DNA of 64,000 nt from an uncultured Clostridia bacterium (GTDB taxonomy: Bacteria; Bacillota; Clostridia; UMGS1810): the NCBI GenBank assembly GCA_934500875.1, contig CAKSTL010000006.1:62001-126000 (forward strand). The letters run 5' to 3'. The notes under the pieces were generated by a model, which was given only the letters and a program-made list of their open reading frames with translations, searched no databases and was not told the DNA's origin. How positions within the stretch are numbered: the stretch's first letter is position 1; each line of letters opens with the position of its first letter. A program made the position numbers and the translations under genes. Below are positions 36,701-45,833 of this stretch, one piece after another.

Positions 36701-37738
36701 TGTCTTGCCTACGCTTTGGCAAACGGAAAATGCGCCGATATTGCAGAATACGACAAAACTGCAAAGGTGTTTGAAAACGAAAGGTTTGCAAAGCTTTATG
36801 CAAAACAGACCGCCGATACGAAAAAGATTGCCAAAAGGCTTTCGGGCGATAAAATCACACCCGATAATCTTTTGTCAAAGCTTTCGGAGGCGGCAGCGCT
36901 TGAAATAATCGCCGAAGGACAGGGCTTTGGAAACGTAAAAGAAATTTTAACCGATTTTGCAGAGGAAATCGGAGTTGATACATCACGGATAACGGTTGAT
37001 GTCTGCCGCAGACTTGACGGAATTTCGTTTGAAAGTTTTAAGACGCTCGGCGAAAGATTTAACAGCATTGCGCCCGAAAATTACAACGGCGGCACGGGCG
37101 GTTCGCCGTCAAAAAGCAGCGGTTCTTCGTCGGTGGCAAAAGGCGGATTTGCAAATAAAACCGCACCTGTGCCCGAACCTGTCAAAAAAGAAATGTTTGG
37201 CGACCTTGACGGTTTTGACTGGGCAAAAGACAGCATAAATGTGCTTGGCGAAAGGAAAATAATAAGCGGTAAGGCAGAAGGAATTTTTGCGCCGGGCGAT
37301 AACATTATGCGTGAGGAATTTGTAAAAATTATTGTTGAGGCTTTCGGCATTGACAAAAATTCCGACAAAAATTTTGACGACGTATCGGACGGCGACTGGT
37401 TTGAAATTTACATAAAAAAGGCTTTCGGCGCAGGAATAATATCGGGCGAAGGCGAAAACTTCGGAGTCGGAAAGCCGATAAAACGTGAGGATATGGCAAA
37501 AATTATATACGGCGTTATCAAATACAAAAATTTAAGCCTTAATAACGGCAGCGGCGGTGAAATTTCGGATATTTTATCCGTTTCGGATTATGCAAAAGAG
37601 GCGGTTTTATCGCTTTATTCGGCAGATATTTTAAAGGGAAACGAAAACAGTGAGTTTATGCCGCAGTCGTTTGCCACACGTGCCGAGGCGGCGGTAATAA
37701 TAAACAGAGTTTTAAGTTGTGTAAATCGGGAGGAGTGA
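33728..37738 (+). CDS. Large secreted LamG-like protein anchored by three SLH domains
   Basis: 1336 residues from ATG 33728. A signal peptide ends FPSFAK. Residues ~35-255 form a LamG/jelly-roll domain (YYEDFED-type start, GVWYCFDIVSDFDSNKVTYYMNGK). A long beta-rich middle follows, including a module with VKAFVLYNSSLAHLLPQ near 800 related to the C-terminal domain of other secreted proteins here. An alanine-rich helical region lies at ~920-1120, then a Gly/Ser linker (~1125-1145). Three S-layer-homology domains end the protein (~1160-1330; REEFVKIIVEAFG is one). It is likely a cell-wall-bound glycan-binding protein. Confidence 0.8.
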   Translation: MKKTISLILSLIFVLLQISFPSFAKHQEDGYIFYEDFEDYDSDAEAPDGFGWSSIGADCKVSARSEKINGNTALRLTSEGEKTSYFSGKIEKTDISKGILKLSFSLMFENIPDASSYQQTVCVYGGTTSAPYTKGLRIDDGIVKYFSDPASRWKTSTTTAFMVPGVWYCFDIVSDFDSNKVTYYMNGKALIDEKTGKPVETTGYKNTTTSISQIQLLVRTTHPQAAFGGAAYFDNISLSNSVKSGAFAADGNVLYENPTRLDLNFFSAVDLEKFDKGEITVKKYKSDDPAMTNGENIDFSVENLSPSGVTVDFGSEVYLDGFDKIEVDFGNNTNFENRCLAPVWFIKEKEAADEPILKTELYNSEKDGNYEVNLNLTDVDKTDIEYSGGKDVKSAYLFDKKDSAPTTGYIKFERADGENVFQNGKIYELSFKIKIPESAYSISKSDKTINIRGGFDALSDGETVVYPEGAARLLYFSNRYTTAGYFNEDIKKVSKVDGYDYSYNKTAAIDGDFNALFEAAKWLDVKMTYYPDTKLYDVVFTNESGKEYSCLSQNVYLTNANLTKAYAVEYPEVDRKTIGGGLKSIVFGVQAKGGMKFAMDEILLTERENVQKEAFVKCVSVKNSDGENVRKTDGAYEPQIRKIDILFDGEIDPDIILNTSVSGDNLPLYSLGYNAAKNMLSVDFEKPLSENRTYTVNLPDTINFKYGISNIPFETTGGKFEVSNLSAKVYDGKMRASVKVKNTASYVNEPASLIIASYKNGDSVNIAASAISAGEGFEGTIYTAEKDIGDCDTVKAFVLYNSSLAHLLPQSETKLSDSGSAKEHGFEFSNSADGDFVTALVLNPDPNDKRNSYSLEALSDDGAIGKIDVISVKDGKYSFGFDIDGTSGKYTVYIAGENGGIIKKDEIIHSDASECENAQALINNAVLNGGKDEVLNIVKTYSCELGIEKIGIFQRGEVSAEYVSNLLFESVKAKALDISDTSDAQKRAGDICLAYALANGKCADIAEYDKTAKVFENERFAKLYAKQTADTKKIAKRLSGDKITPDNLLSKLSEAAALEIIAEGQGFGNVKEILTDFAEEIGVDTSRITVDVCRRLDGISFESFKTLGERFNSIAPENYNGGTGGSPSKSSGSSSVAKGGFANKTAPVPEPVKKEMFGDLDGFDWAKDSINVLGERKIISGKAEGIFAPGDNIMREEFVKIIVEAFGIDKNSDKNFDDVSDGDWFEIYIKKAFGAGIISGEGENFGVGKPIKREDMAKIIYGVIKYKNLSLNNGSGGEISDILSVSDYAKEAVLSLYSADILKGNENSEFMPQSFATRAEAAVIINRVLSCVNREE

Positions 37739-37743
37739 AAAGA

Positions 37744-40359
37744 ATGAAAAAATTTTTATCGTTTGTTTTGTGCATATGTCTTTTGACCTCCGCTGCGGCG
37801 GTTTATGCGCTTGCGCCCGGCACGGCTGCTCCCGATGGCGCATACCTTTTGCAGTATCTTAAAATTACGGATGTAAAAAACGAAGAAAATTATTGGTCTG
37901 AAAACGTAACCCGCAAAGAATTTACGCAGGCGGTTTACAACATTGTAAAAAGTGCGGATAAGGCAAAATCGGGCAATGCGTATTATACCGATATCAAAGA
38001 AAGCGATCCTCTTTTTGAGGCGGCGGGATTTCTTGCCGAAACTAAAATTTTAACGGTGACGGATGACAGAAAATTCAACCCCGAAAGCCTTATAACCTAT
38101 GACGAAGCGGTAAAAATGCTTGTAACGCTTGCAGGCTATGCGCCGTATGCAATGTCAAAGGGAGCATACCCGACAGGCTATATTTTGGCGGCGCAGAATC
38201 TTAAAATAACAAGCGGTCTGACCCTTGGCGGCAGTCTTGACAGATACGCTGCGGCGAGCCTTATATACAACACCCTGTCCGTCAAAATGTATGACGTTGA
38301 ATTTATAAAGGAAGGCACGGTAAATTACACATCCTCCGACACCGAAACGGTTTTGGAAAGATATTTTGACATTTATGCGGTTGAGGGCGTTGTCACAAAG
38401 CAGGATATGACGGATATTTCGTCAGAGGACGGCGACGTGCCGGGCGTTATTGCACTTGACGGCTTTGAGTATACCGACGAAACGAAAAATCAGTATCTTT
38501 TGGGATATGAGGTTAAAGCATATGTAAAAAAGAACGGCACAGGCAGAGGCAGCGTTGTTTTTGCTGAAATTTCAGAGCAGTGCAAAACGCTTGAAATCAA
38601 TGCGGACGATTTGGTTGACGTAAAGATTGACAAAATTACGTACACCGACAAAAACGGCAAAGAAAAAAGCGCAAAGCTTAAAAATGCGGCGTTTGTGAAA
38701 AACGGCACGCTTTTGTCGAGCGATATTTCAAAAAAAGCGTTTATAGAAAAGGGAAGTTTAAGGCTTGTTTCAAATGACGCAAATGCGTATACAGCGGTTA
38801 TCATAACAGAATATACCGTCATCTGCGCAGGGCTTATCGACGCCGGCGCAAAAAGGGTTTACGATAAATACGACCCGAAGCAGTACGTTGAGCTTGACCG
38901 TGAAAAATACGACAAGGTTTCCGTAATACTAAACGGCGCCGAGGCAAATTTTTCGAGCATATGCGAGGGCGACGTTCTTACCGTTATGTGTTCGGAGGAC
39001 AAAAACAGCGTTGTGTGCTTTATTTCGACGGACAAAATCACGGGAACTTTAGAGGCTTTAGGCAGCGACGATGCGGTATTTATTGACGGAGCGCAGTATA
39101 CTCTTGACAAAAAGCTTGCACAAAGGTTTAATTTAAATATCCTTGATACGGCGGAATTTATTTTTGACAAAACGGGCGAGATTGCCGAGGTTAAAAACGC
39201 CAAAAACGCAAAATACAAAACGGGCTACGTTTATGAATTTGACAATGACGAAAACAAGAACAGAACGCCGATTTTAAGCATATTTACCATCGAGGGAAAG
39301 TATGAAAAACTAAGATGTGCCGATAAATTTTCGGTTAACAACGGCAAAAAAACGAGCGAAGCGGACGACCTTTTTAACGTTTTGCGAAAGACGGATAACA
39401 AGACGGCGCTGAAACCGCAGCTTATAAGATATTCTCTTAATAAAGACGGTGAAATTACGGCGGTTAACACGGCGAATTTTGCGGACAGTATGAGCGAATC
39501 GCAGTATATTGACAAAATTCTTGACGAGGGAAAATATAAATTTTTCTCTTCTCTTGTGTATCCAAAAACGCCGATATCTGCGCAGACGGTTTATATGAAG
39601 GTTCCGAGCGATACGCTTATAGAGGACGGTGTTACCGATTCGAGGTATTTTCAGATTATAGAAAAGAAAACCATAAAAACCGACCGTTCGTATGTTTTTG
39701 AGGCATATAAACTGGAAAACGGCAATCCGTATGCCGACGTTTTGGTATATAAAAGCGGAGTCGGCACCGAGCTTAATTCCTACGATCCTTACGCAATGGT
39801 AAGGCGCATTTACAAATCGGTGGACGGCTACGGCGGCGAAACGAAGGTTCTTGAGGTGTTTGAAAAAGGAAAAGCCGCAAAATACTATACGGGCGATATG
39901 TGCGAATGGCCAAAGGAAGATGTTTTGGAGGGCGACGTTATAAGGTTTGCAACCGACACCGACGGAAGCGTGAATACAATAAACGTTATCTGCCGTCCGT
40001 CGGACAAAAGCTACCCCCTGCCACCGTCAATGAACACAACCGCATATGCGGCGGCAGGAAGGCTTACCTGTCATTATGCGTACGACAAATGGGAGGGCGG
40101 CGAAATGGATTCGGGCGGACTTTTAAGCGTTATGATGTTATCCGACACCTTCGGCGGCGACACAAGTTTTGCCCTGGCATACAGCCGTCTTAAAAACGTG
40201 ATGATTTACGATGGCACGCAGCCGAAAGGAAAAAGGGTATATTTAGGGTCAATCGACAACGTTGTAACCTATAAAGGCTCGGGCGGAACGGGTGCGTCGT
40301 ATGTAATAGCGCACGCAAACGTCGGCTCGGTTGAAAATGTGTTTGTCATAAACAATTAG
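37744..40359 (+). CDS. SLH-domain surface protein of unknown function
   Basis: 871 residues from ATG 37744 (GGGAGGAG upstream), six bases after the previous stop. A signal peptide of ~22 residues ends VYALA. SLH domains are N-terminal here (~25-190; TRKEFTQAVYNIV and TYDEAVKMLVTLAGY), opposite to the upstream SLH protein. The rest is beta-rich repeats with no enzyme motif recognised. This layout resembles SLH scaffold or surface-layer subunits that present other domains. Placement in the locus suggests a role in holding polysaccharide at the wall. Confidence 0.7.
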   Translation: MKKFLSFVLCICLLTSAAAVYALAPGTAAPDGAYLLQYLKITDVKNEENYWSENVTRKEFTQAVYNIVKSADKAKSGNAYYTDIKESDPLFEAAGFLAETKILTVTDDRKFNPESLITYDEAVKMLVTLAGYAPYAMSKGAYPTGYILAAQNLKITSGLTLGGSLDRYAAASLIYNTLSVKMYDVEFIKEGTVNYTSSDTETVLERYFDIYAVEGVVTKQDMTDISSEDGDVPGVIALDGFEYTDETKNQYLLGYEVKAYVKKNGTGRGSVVFAEISEQCKTLEINADDLVDVKIDKITYTDKNGKEKSAKLKNAAFVKNGTLLSSDISKKAFIEKGSLRLVSNDANAYTAVIITEYTVICAGLIDAGAKRVYDKYDPKQYVELDREKYDKVSVILNGAEANFSSICEGDVLTVMCSEDKNSVVCFISTDKITGTLEALGSDDAVFIDGAQYTLDKKLAQRFNLNILDTAEFIFDKTGEIAEVKNAKNAKYKTGYVYEFDNDENKNRTPILSIFTIEGKYEKLRCADKFSVNNGKKTSEADDLFNVLRKTDNKTALKPQLIRYSLNKDGEITAVNTANFADSMSESQYIDKILDEGKYKFFSSLVYPKTPISAQTVYMKVPSDTLIEDGVTDSRYFQIIEKKTIKTDRSYVFEAYKLENGNPYADVLVYKSGVGTELNSYDPYAMVRRIYKSVDGYGGETKVLEVFEKGKAAKYYTGDMCEWPKEDVLEGDVIRFATDTDGSVNTINVICRPSDKSYPLPPSMNTTAYAAAGRLTCHYAYDKWEGGEMDSGGLLSVMMLSDTFGGDTSFALAYSRLKNVMIYDGTQPKGKRVYLGSIDNVVTYKGSGGTGASYVIAHANVGSVENVFVINN

Positions 40360-40419
40360 CCGAAAGAAAACAATTTCGGACTGAGGCGTTTAAAAAGGCT
40401 GATTTGACGGGAGAAGTCT

Positions 40420-42558
40420 ATGAGATATTTTAAAGCGGACAGCAACATAAAAAGACAGTATTTTGTAACGGCGGCAATACTTTTGGCGGTGCTGATACCC
40501 GTGTATATTGTTTCGTATAATATGACCGCCGAAAACATCTCGGCAGGAATACAGGGAAACATAGACGTTACTATGAATATGCTGGACAAAGAGGCGGAAA
40601 GTCTGCGCAAAATAAGTATGAACATTGCGGAAACGGACGAATACACCGTGCTTAACAAAAATATAACCGTAGATTCTCCCGTTGAATATGCGGCGGTTAA
40701 CAAATTTGCGAAAAAATACAATCAGACCATAGATTTATCGAGCATTATCGAGGACTGCATAATATATTTTAAGCGCAGCGACGTTATTGTTTCAAAAAAG
40801 CTTACGCTTTGCGGAGAAGATTTTTTGAATATCGGCGATTTTTTAAGCTTCGGCGGCGAGAGTTTTGACGATTTTATAAAAAATGCGGCACAGGATGGAT
40901 TTTCGGAAACGTGGAGATATTGTCCCGATACATTTTACTGCGGCAAAAAGTGCGATATGCTTGCCGTGTGCGTTGCCGCAAGCAGAAATTTAAGCAGCAA
41001 TGCGGATGCGGTTATAGTGGGGCTTATAGATGTAAACAATCTTTTTTCGGCAATGGGAATGGATAATTTCAAATCGTATGCCGAATACAAGTTTACCGCA
41101 TATGACGGCAGCACGCTTATGGAGAGCGGGCTTTATGAAAGTATGAAAACAAAGCATATCATCTCATACGACAAAACAAGCGCCGCAATAAGGCTTGATT
41201 TAAAAATAAGACCGTCGTACTACAACCAAAGAATGAAAATTTTGTATATGCTTTTTGCGGTATACAGTATGATTATCGTTGCGGTGGGTGTGCTTATTGT
41301 GTTCTTTCTTGCAAAAATGCAGAATACAAAAATGCACCGCCTTGCCCTTGCGGTTGAAGAATTTACCGGCATTGCGAATGTAAAAAACGATTACGACTAT
41401 ATCAGCGAGGTTTTAAAGGGAATAAACAGCAAAAATGTGTATCTTGACAGCGTTGTTGCAAAAAACGTCATATACAAGCTTTTTACAATGACGCTTACCG
41501 ACGACGAGTATGATATTATACGCTCTAAATATCCCGACCTTTTCGGCGAGAGCATTATTATGATTATAAAAAGCGAAAATATGCTGCCCGAAATTATAGA
41601 GCTGGGCGCACAGCAGTGCGGACTTGAGATTATTGCAATGCTGAAAAACTACAACGGCAATATTGTGGTTATAATAAAGGCGCAAAACAGCGGCGAATAT
41701 TACGCCGAGGCGGCAAAGAACATATCGGAGCTTGTATCGAGAATCAAAGAAAAGGGCATTGATATGTATGCCTCGGTAAGCGGAATATGCAAAAGCATTG
41801 AAGAAATTCCCGAAAAATACAAAGAGGCGCACAATTTATTAAGACACCTTGAATATAAAAATCTTATTCTTGCCGGCGGCGACAGGGCGGAAAAATCGCT
41901 TGCTCTCACCGGTATGGGCGACAGGCTCTACGAGCTTGTTATGTCGGGCAATGAGTTTGAGGCAAGCAGAATTGTTTACGAACAGTGGTATAACCTCAGC
42001 GAGAATTTTGCGGACAACAGCTTAGAACAGCTTTTCTTCGATCAGAGAAGGGCGCTTATCACCGCTGCCGAAAACACCGGATACAGCGGCGAAATCGTAA
42101 ACTACGACAGCAACAAAAACATTCAGGAAACCGCCTTTGCGGTGACGGAATGTATATCAAAAATCTGCGCACACATACGCACGCTTCGCAGCGAAAAGAA
42201 AAAGTACGACGAGATTATAAGCTATATTCTTGAGCATTATACCGAACCGTTTTTCGGTATGGCAAGCGTTATGGCTGAATTTAACGTGTCGGATAAAACC
42301 GTGAGCAGCGTCGTAAAGCAAAAAACGGGACAAAGCTTTTTGGGATATGTTGAAAATCTTCGCATTGACAGGGCGAAAACGCTTTTGGAAAACGACGGAT
42401 TAAAGGTTGCGGACGTTGCAAATATGTGCGGCTACGGAACGGAGGGCGCATTTTACAAGGCGTTTAAAAAGAAGGTCAACGTTTCGCCCGGGGTATACAG
42501 AAAAAGCAGGACAAACAGGTTTATTCTCAATAACGGGGAGGACGTCAATGAAAAATAA
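40420..42558 (+). CDS. Membrane-bound AraC-family regulator (YesN/YtdP-like)
   Basis: 712 residues. Transmembrane helix 1 is at ~13-33, an extracellular sensor of ~240 residues follows, and helix 2 is at ~280-303. A cytoplasmic region leads to a C-terminal AraC HTH pair at ~597-698 (FGMASVMAEFNVSDKTVSSVVKQ and LKVADVANMCGYGTEGAFYKAFK). Such one-component proteins often control neighbouring Lpl-type oligosaccharide transporters in Firmicutes. It overlaps the next gene by 11 bases. It probably senses an extracellular glycan and activates this locus. Confidence 0.88.
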   Translation: MRYFKADSNIKRQYFVTAAILLAVLIPVYIVSYNMTAENISAGIQGNIDVTMNMLDKEAESLRKISMNIAETDEYTVLNKNITVDSPVEYAAVNKFAKKYNQTIDLSSIIEDCIIYFKRSDVIVSKKLTLCGEDFLNIGDFLSFGGESFDDFIKNAAQDGFSETWRYCPDTFYCGKKCDMLAVCVAASRNLSSNADAVIVGLIDVNNLFSAMGMDNFKSYAEYKFTAYDGSTLMESGLYESMKTKHIISYDKTSAAIRLDLKIRPSYYNQRMKILYMLFAVYSMIIVAVGVLIVFFLAKMQNTKMHRLALAVEEFTGIANVKNDYDYISEVLKGINSKNVYLDSVVAKNVIYKLFTMTLTDDEYDIIRSKYPDLFGESIIMIIKSENMLPEIIELGAQQCGLEIIAMLKNYNGNIVVIIKAQNSGEYYAEAAKNISELVSRIKEKGIDMYASVSGICKSIEEIPEKYKEAHNLLRHLEYKNLILAGGDRAEKSLALTGMGDRLYELVMSGNEFEASRIVYEQWYNLSENFADNSLEQLFFDQRRALITAAENTGYSGEIVNYDSNKNIQETAFAVTECISKICAHIRTLRSEKKKYDEIISYILEHYTEPFFGMASVMAEFNVSDKTVSSVVKQKTGQSFLGYVENLRIDRAKTLLENDGLKVADVANMCGYGTEGAFYKAFKKKVNVSPGVYRKSRTNRFILNNGEDVNEK

Positions 42559-45500
42559 AATTTTGATAAAGGCTGTAATTTTGCTGCTTGTTTTTGCAAA
42601 TTTTTCAAGCGTTTTTGCGTTTGATGACTGTATTTTAAGCTTTGAAAACGGCACGGACGGGTGGATTAGGGTATCAAATTCGGGAGAGATAAATACAGAG
42701 TATGCCGATTTGCAGCACAAAAATGCGCTTTATGTAAATTCGCCGGGGGTGCTGGCAAAATACCGTTTAAATCTTGAAAACCCCGTTACGGCAGATAATA
42801 TGATTTATTCTTTAAGCTATGATGTTATGATTCCCGGGATAAAAAGCGAAACGACGAAACAGACCGTTTCGGTATGCGGTCTCGGCTCAAACAGCGTTAT
42901 GGGGTTTTACGGACTGCGGATTGACAACGGCGAGGTATCGTATGCGAACGGATACAACACAACGGGCATCAGCACCGCATACAGCGGCGGCGAAGCATTA
43001 AAAATTTCGGAGGGCGTCTGGCACAATTTAAAAACGGTGTATAACAGAGCAAGCGGAATTTTTACATATTATGTCGATAACGCTCCGCTGCGCACGCAAA
43101 AGGGCGATATTTTAAGGGTTAAGGCATACGAAAAAATTGAAAATTACAAAATTACAAAGCTTGAGCTTGTATCGAGAAATTTATCCGAAACGGACAGGAT
43201 TTATATAGACAACATCACGCTCAAACAGGAAGCGGAAATGCCCGAATATACAGGCGTTAACGTATACGGCGCAAGGATATTCGACGATATCGGAAATGAA
43301 ATTATGCCCGATAAAATAAAGGATGAGGATAATTTTAACATAAGTTTTGACTATACTTCGGACAAAAATTTTTTCTATGCGGCGGCATTTTATAAAGACG
43401 GTGCGCTAAAGGACATTCTGTGTGCGCAAACCGATATGAAAAACAGCGGTTTTGAGTGCAGGGAGAATATTAAAGCGGAGAACAAATACGGCGCAGATAC
43501 GCTGAAGCTTTTTGTTTTGGAAAGCGCCGAAAGCTTAAGACCGTATAAGGTGCGGTGGAAAAAGGACGAAAAAAGCGAAATTTTTGTTTCGCTGGACAAC
43601 ACCGTTATAAAAAACGAAAGTTTTTTTGTTTCGGGCTCTGAGCTGAGCGTTGAAACGCACGGCGGAAAAAGCGGAATACTTTTAAAACCGCCCGTTATGG
43701 ACAGCAACATTGCGGTATCGCAGAAGAAAAAGTACGACAGCACCCTCGGAGGGCCCGAGAGCGCATATTATATAAATTTTGACGTTTGCGAAGAAAGCTT
43801 TTTAAACCGTGCGGACGGCTTGTGTCTTGATGCGCAGGTGTGCTATTTTGATGAGGGTTACGGCGCATTTACGCTGGAATACGATACGATGTCCGAATCG
43901 CTTAAAGAGGCGGAATATGTGGAGCTTAACGACACGAAAACGTGGAAAGTTCACACCTTCAGGCTCAAAAATGCGCATTTTACGGGTAAAAATACCGATT
44001 TCAGGCTTGCAACCTGGGGAGAGATAATGCGCTATTCAAACACCGGCGTGGTTTTTTCGTCGGTTAAGCTTACAAACACAAAAATGAAAAATCAGCTTGA
44101 CATAAAAGCTTTGTCGGCGCACACGGGAAACATATACTACACCGGCGAGAATATGGCTTTTGACATAAAAATTTCGCCCGGCGCATTTTACAATTATTCA
44201 AAGTCGCTTGGCGAATACGACGCAGTTTTGAAGTACACCATTCTTGACGAAAACAAAAACGAAGTAAAAACCCTGGGAGAAAAAACCGTTTCGATAAAAC
44301 CGAACCGGCAAATTTCGGATACGGTAACATTTAACGTTGAAAAATACGGCATTTATTATCTCAAAACAGAGATTATGTGCAAAAAATATGACGTTTTCGG
44401 CGAAAAGGAAACGGAATTTTCATATGTAAACAGCGATAAAACCACGGTTAATTACGATTTCGGCATAACGGGCGGTCAAATGATTGACGGCACCGATAAG
44501 CTTGCAAAAAATGCGGGTATCGGTTCTATGCGCTGGGTGAGAAATATGCGTAACGTTATGAGCCTTACATATAACGACACCTCATACACCCTCAAAGAAA
44601 AGGGAATAAGCGCAGACTGGAAAAACTGGCAAAACACGCTTAATTCAAACGGATTTGACATAATAAATACGCTTTTGGCGCAGAGTATGCCTTATTCAAA
44701 TCAGACCAAAAACGGCTATAAGCTGCACATTCCGTACGGCGAAGACGGACGTAATTTATTTGCGCAGTACTGCAAATATTTTGCGCAGAATGTATCGTCA
44801 AAGTACTATGAAATATGGAACGAATTTGATTCGCCTGCCGGAGTATCTTACAATATGAACGGCGAGGACTACCGAAATTACGGAAATCTGCTTACAGCGG
44901 CGGCGGACGCAATTTATGCCTGCGACAAAGACGCCGAGATAATTTCGGTGGTATCGGGAAGTAAAAGAACGCACGAAAAGGCGATAAAGCGTGTTATTGA
45001 GCTTATAGACAGCGGCAAGGCGAAAAATACGCTTGACAAATATTTTAACATAGCCTCGGCGCATCCGTATCACTGGAACGACAATCCGCTTTTTGCCGAA
45101 TATACCGACACGGGCGAGATGACCGATATGTATAAGCATATGAAGGAAATAAGAGATTTGTACGACAGCTATAAACTTGAAAACACCCGTCTTTACGTAA
45201 CCGAGGTTGCGTGGTCGCCGCATTACACGGCATATAACGAATACGGCGCTTTTCCCGAAAACAAAAACATAATTGCCGACCCGCAAAAGGCGATAAGAAA
45301 GCCGATTACCGAAAAACAGCAGGGAAGCTATCTTGTGCAGACTTATGTAATGATGAAAAAAGATAATCTTGTCGAAAAATTTATACCGTATCTTTTTGTG
45401 CGCCAGACAAACGTGCGTGTTGACCGTGACAAAAATATGGGTATTTTGAAAAATTACAAAAGCTATCTTGAAGATGTTCCGCTTGCGGCAACAAATGCGT

Positions 45501-45814
45501 ATCTTGCGATTTCAAATATGAATATGCTTCTTGCAAATGCCCGGTATGTAAGCGATTTTTATTTTGACGACGCAAAAAAAACTGCTGTATGCTACCGATA
45601 TAAGCAAAACAGCGGAAACGACATTGCGGTTTTGTGGTCGGCAAAAGAAGAGGGCGAGGCGGCGTCGGTTAATTTCGGCTGCAATAAAATAACGGTGTAC
45701 GACGAATACGGAAATGCGTCCGAAATGACAAGCGGCAGCGGGATTTACAATTTCAATCTCACGCAGTCAACGCTGTACGTCTGCGGAAATTTTAGCGAAT
45801 TTAAGAAAAACTGA
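42548..45814 (+). CDS. Secreted multidomain glycosidase, clan-A-like, with N-terminal LamG-like domain
   Basis: 1088 residues from ATG 42548 (GGGGAGG upstream). A signal peptide ends SSVFAF. Residues ~25-235 resemble the LamG-like domain of the SLH protein (YGLRIDNGEVSYANGY). A module near 260-340 contains LKLFVLESAESLRPY. The catalytic barrel is at ~640-1000, with candidate acid/base Glu759 (EIWNEFDSPAG) and candidate nucleophile Glu886 (VTEVAWSPH). It is a paralogue of the 29468-32851 protein in its central and barrel regions but has an N-terminal, not C-terminal, accessory domain. No wall anchor is visible. Confidence 0.75.
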   Translation: MKNKILIKAVILLLVFANFSSVFAFDDCILSFENGTDGWIRVSNSGEINTEYADLQHKNALYVNSPGVLAKYRLNLENPVTADNMIYSLSYDVMIPGIKSETTKQTVSVCGLGSNSVMGFYGLRIDNGEVSYANGYNTTGISTAYSGGEALKISEGVWHNLKTVYNRASGIFTYYVDNAPLRTQKGDILRVKAYEKIENYKITKLELVSRNLSETDRIYIDNITLKQEAEMPEYTGVNVYGARIFDDIGNEIMPDKIKDEDNFNISFDYTSDKNFFYAAAFYKDGALKDILCAQTDMKNSGFECRENIKAENKYGADTLKLFVLESAESLRPYKVRWKKDEKSEIFVSLDNTVIKNESFFVSGSELSVETHGGKSGILLKPPVMDSNIAVSQKKKYDSTLGGPESAYYINFDVCEESFLNRADGLCLDAQVCYFDEGYGAFTLEYDTMSESLKEAEYVELNDTKTWKVHTFRLKNAHFTGKNTDFRLATWGEIMRYSNTGVVFSSVKLTNTKMKNQLDIKALSAHTGNIYYTGENMAFDIKISPGAFYNYSKSLGEYDAVLKYTILDENKNEVKTLGEKTVSIKPNRQISDTVTFNVEKYGIYYLKTEIMCKKYDVFGEKETEFSYVNSDKTTVNYDFGITGGQMIDGTDKLAKNAGIGSMRWVRNMRNVMSLTYNDTSYTLKEKGISADWKNWQNTLNSNGFDIINTLLAQSMPYSNQTKNGYKLHIPYGEDGRNLFAQYCKYFAQNVSSKYYEIWNEFDSPAGVSYNMNGEDYRNYGNLLTAAADAIYACDKDAEIISVVSGSKRTHEKAIKRVIELIDSGKAKNTLDKYFNIASAHPYHWNDNPLFAEYTDTGEMTDMYKHMKEIRDLYDSYKLENTRLYVTEVAWSPHYTAYNEYGAFPENKNIIADPQKAIRKPITEKQQGSYLVQTYVMMKKDNLVEKFIPYLFVRQTNVRVDRDKNMGILKNYKSYLEDVPLAATNAYLAISNMNMLLANARYVSDFYFDDAKKTAVCYRYKQNSGNDIAVLWSAKEEGEAASVNFGCNKITVYDEYGNASEMTSGSGIYNFNLTQSTLYVCGNFSEFKKN

Positions 45815-45833
45815 AACATTATCGGAGGAAAAA

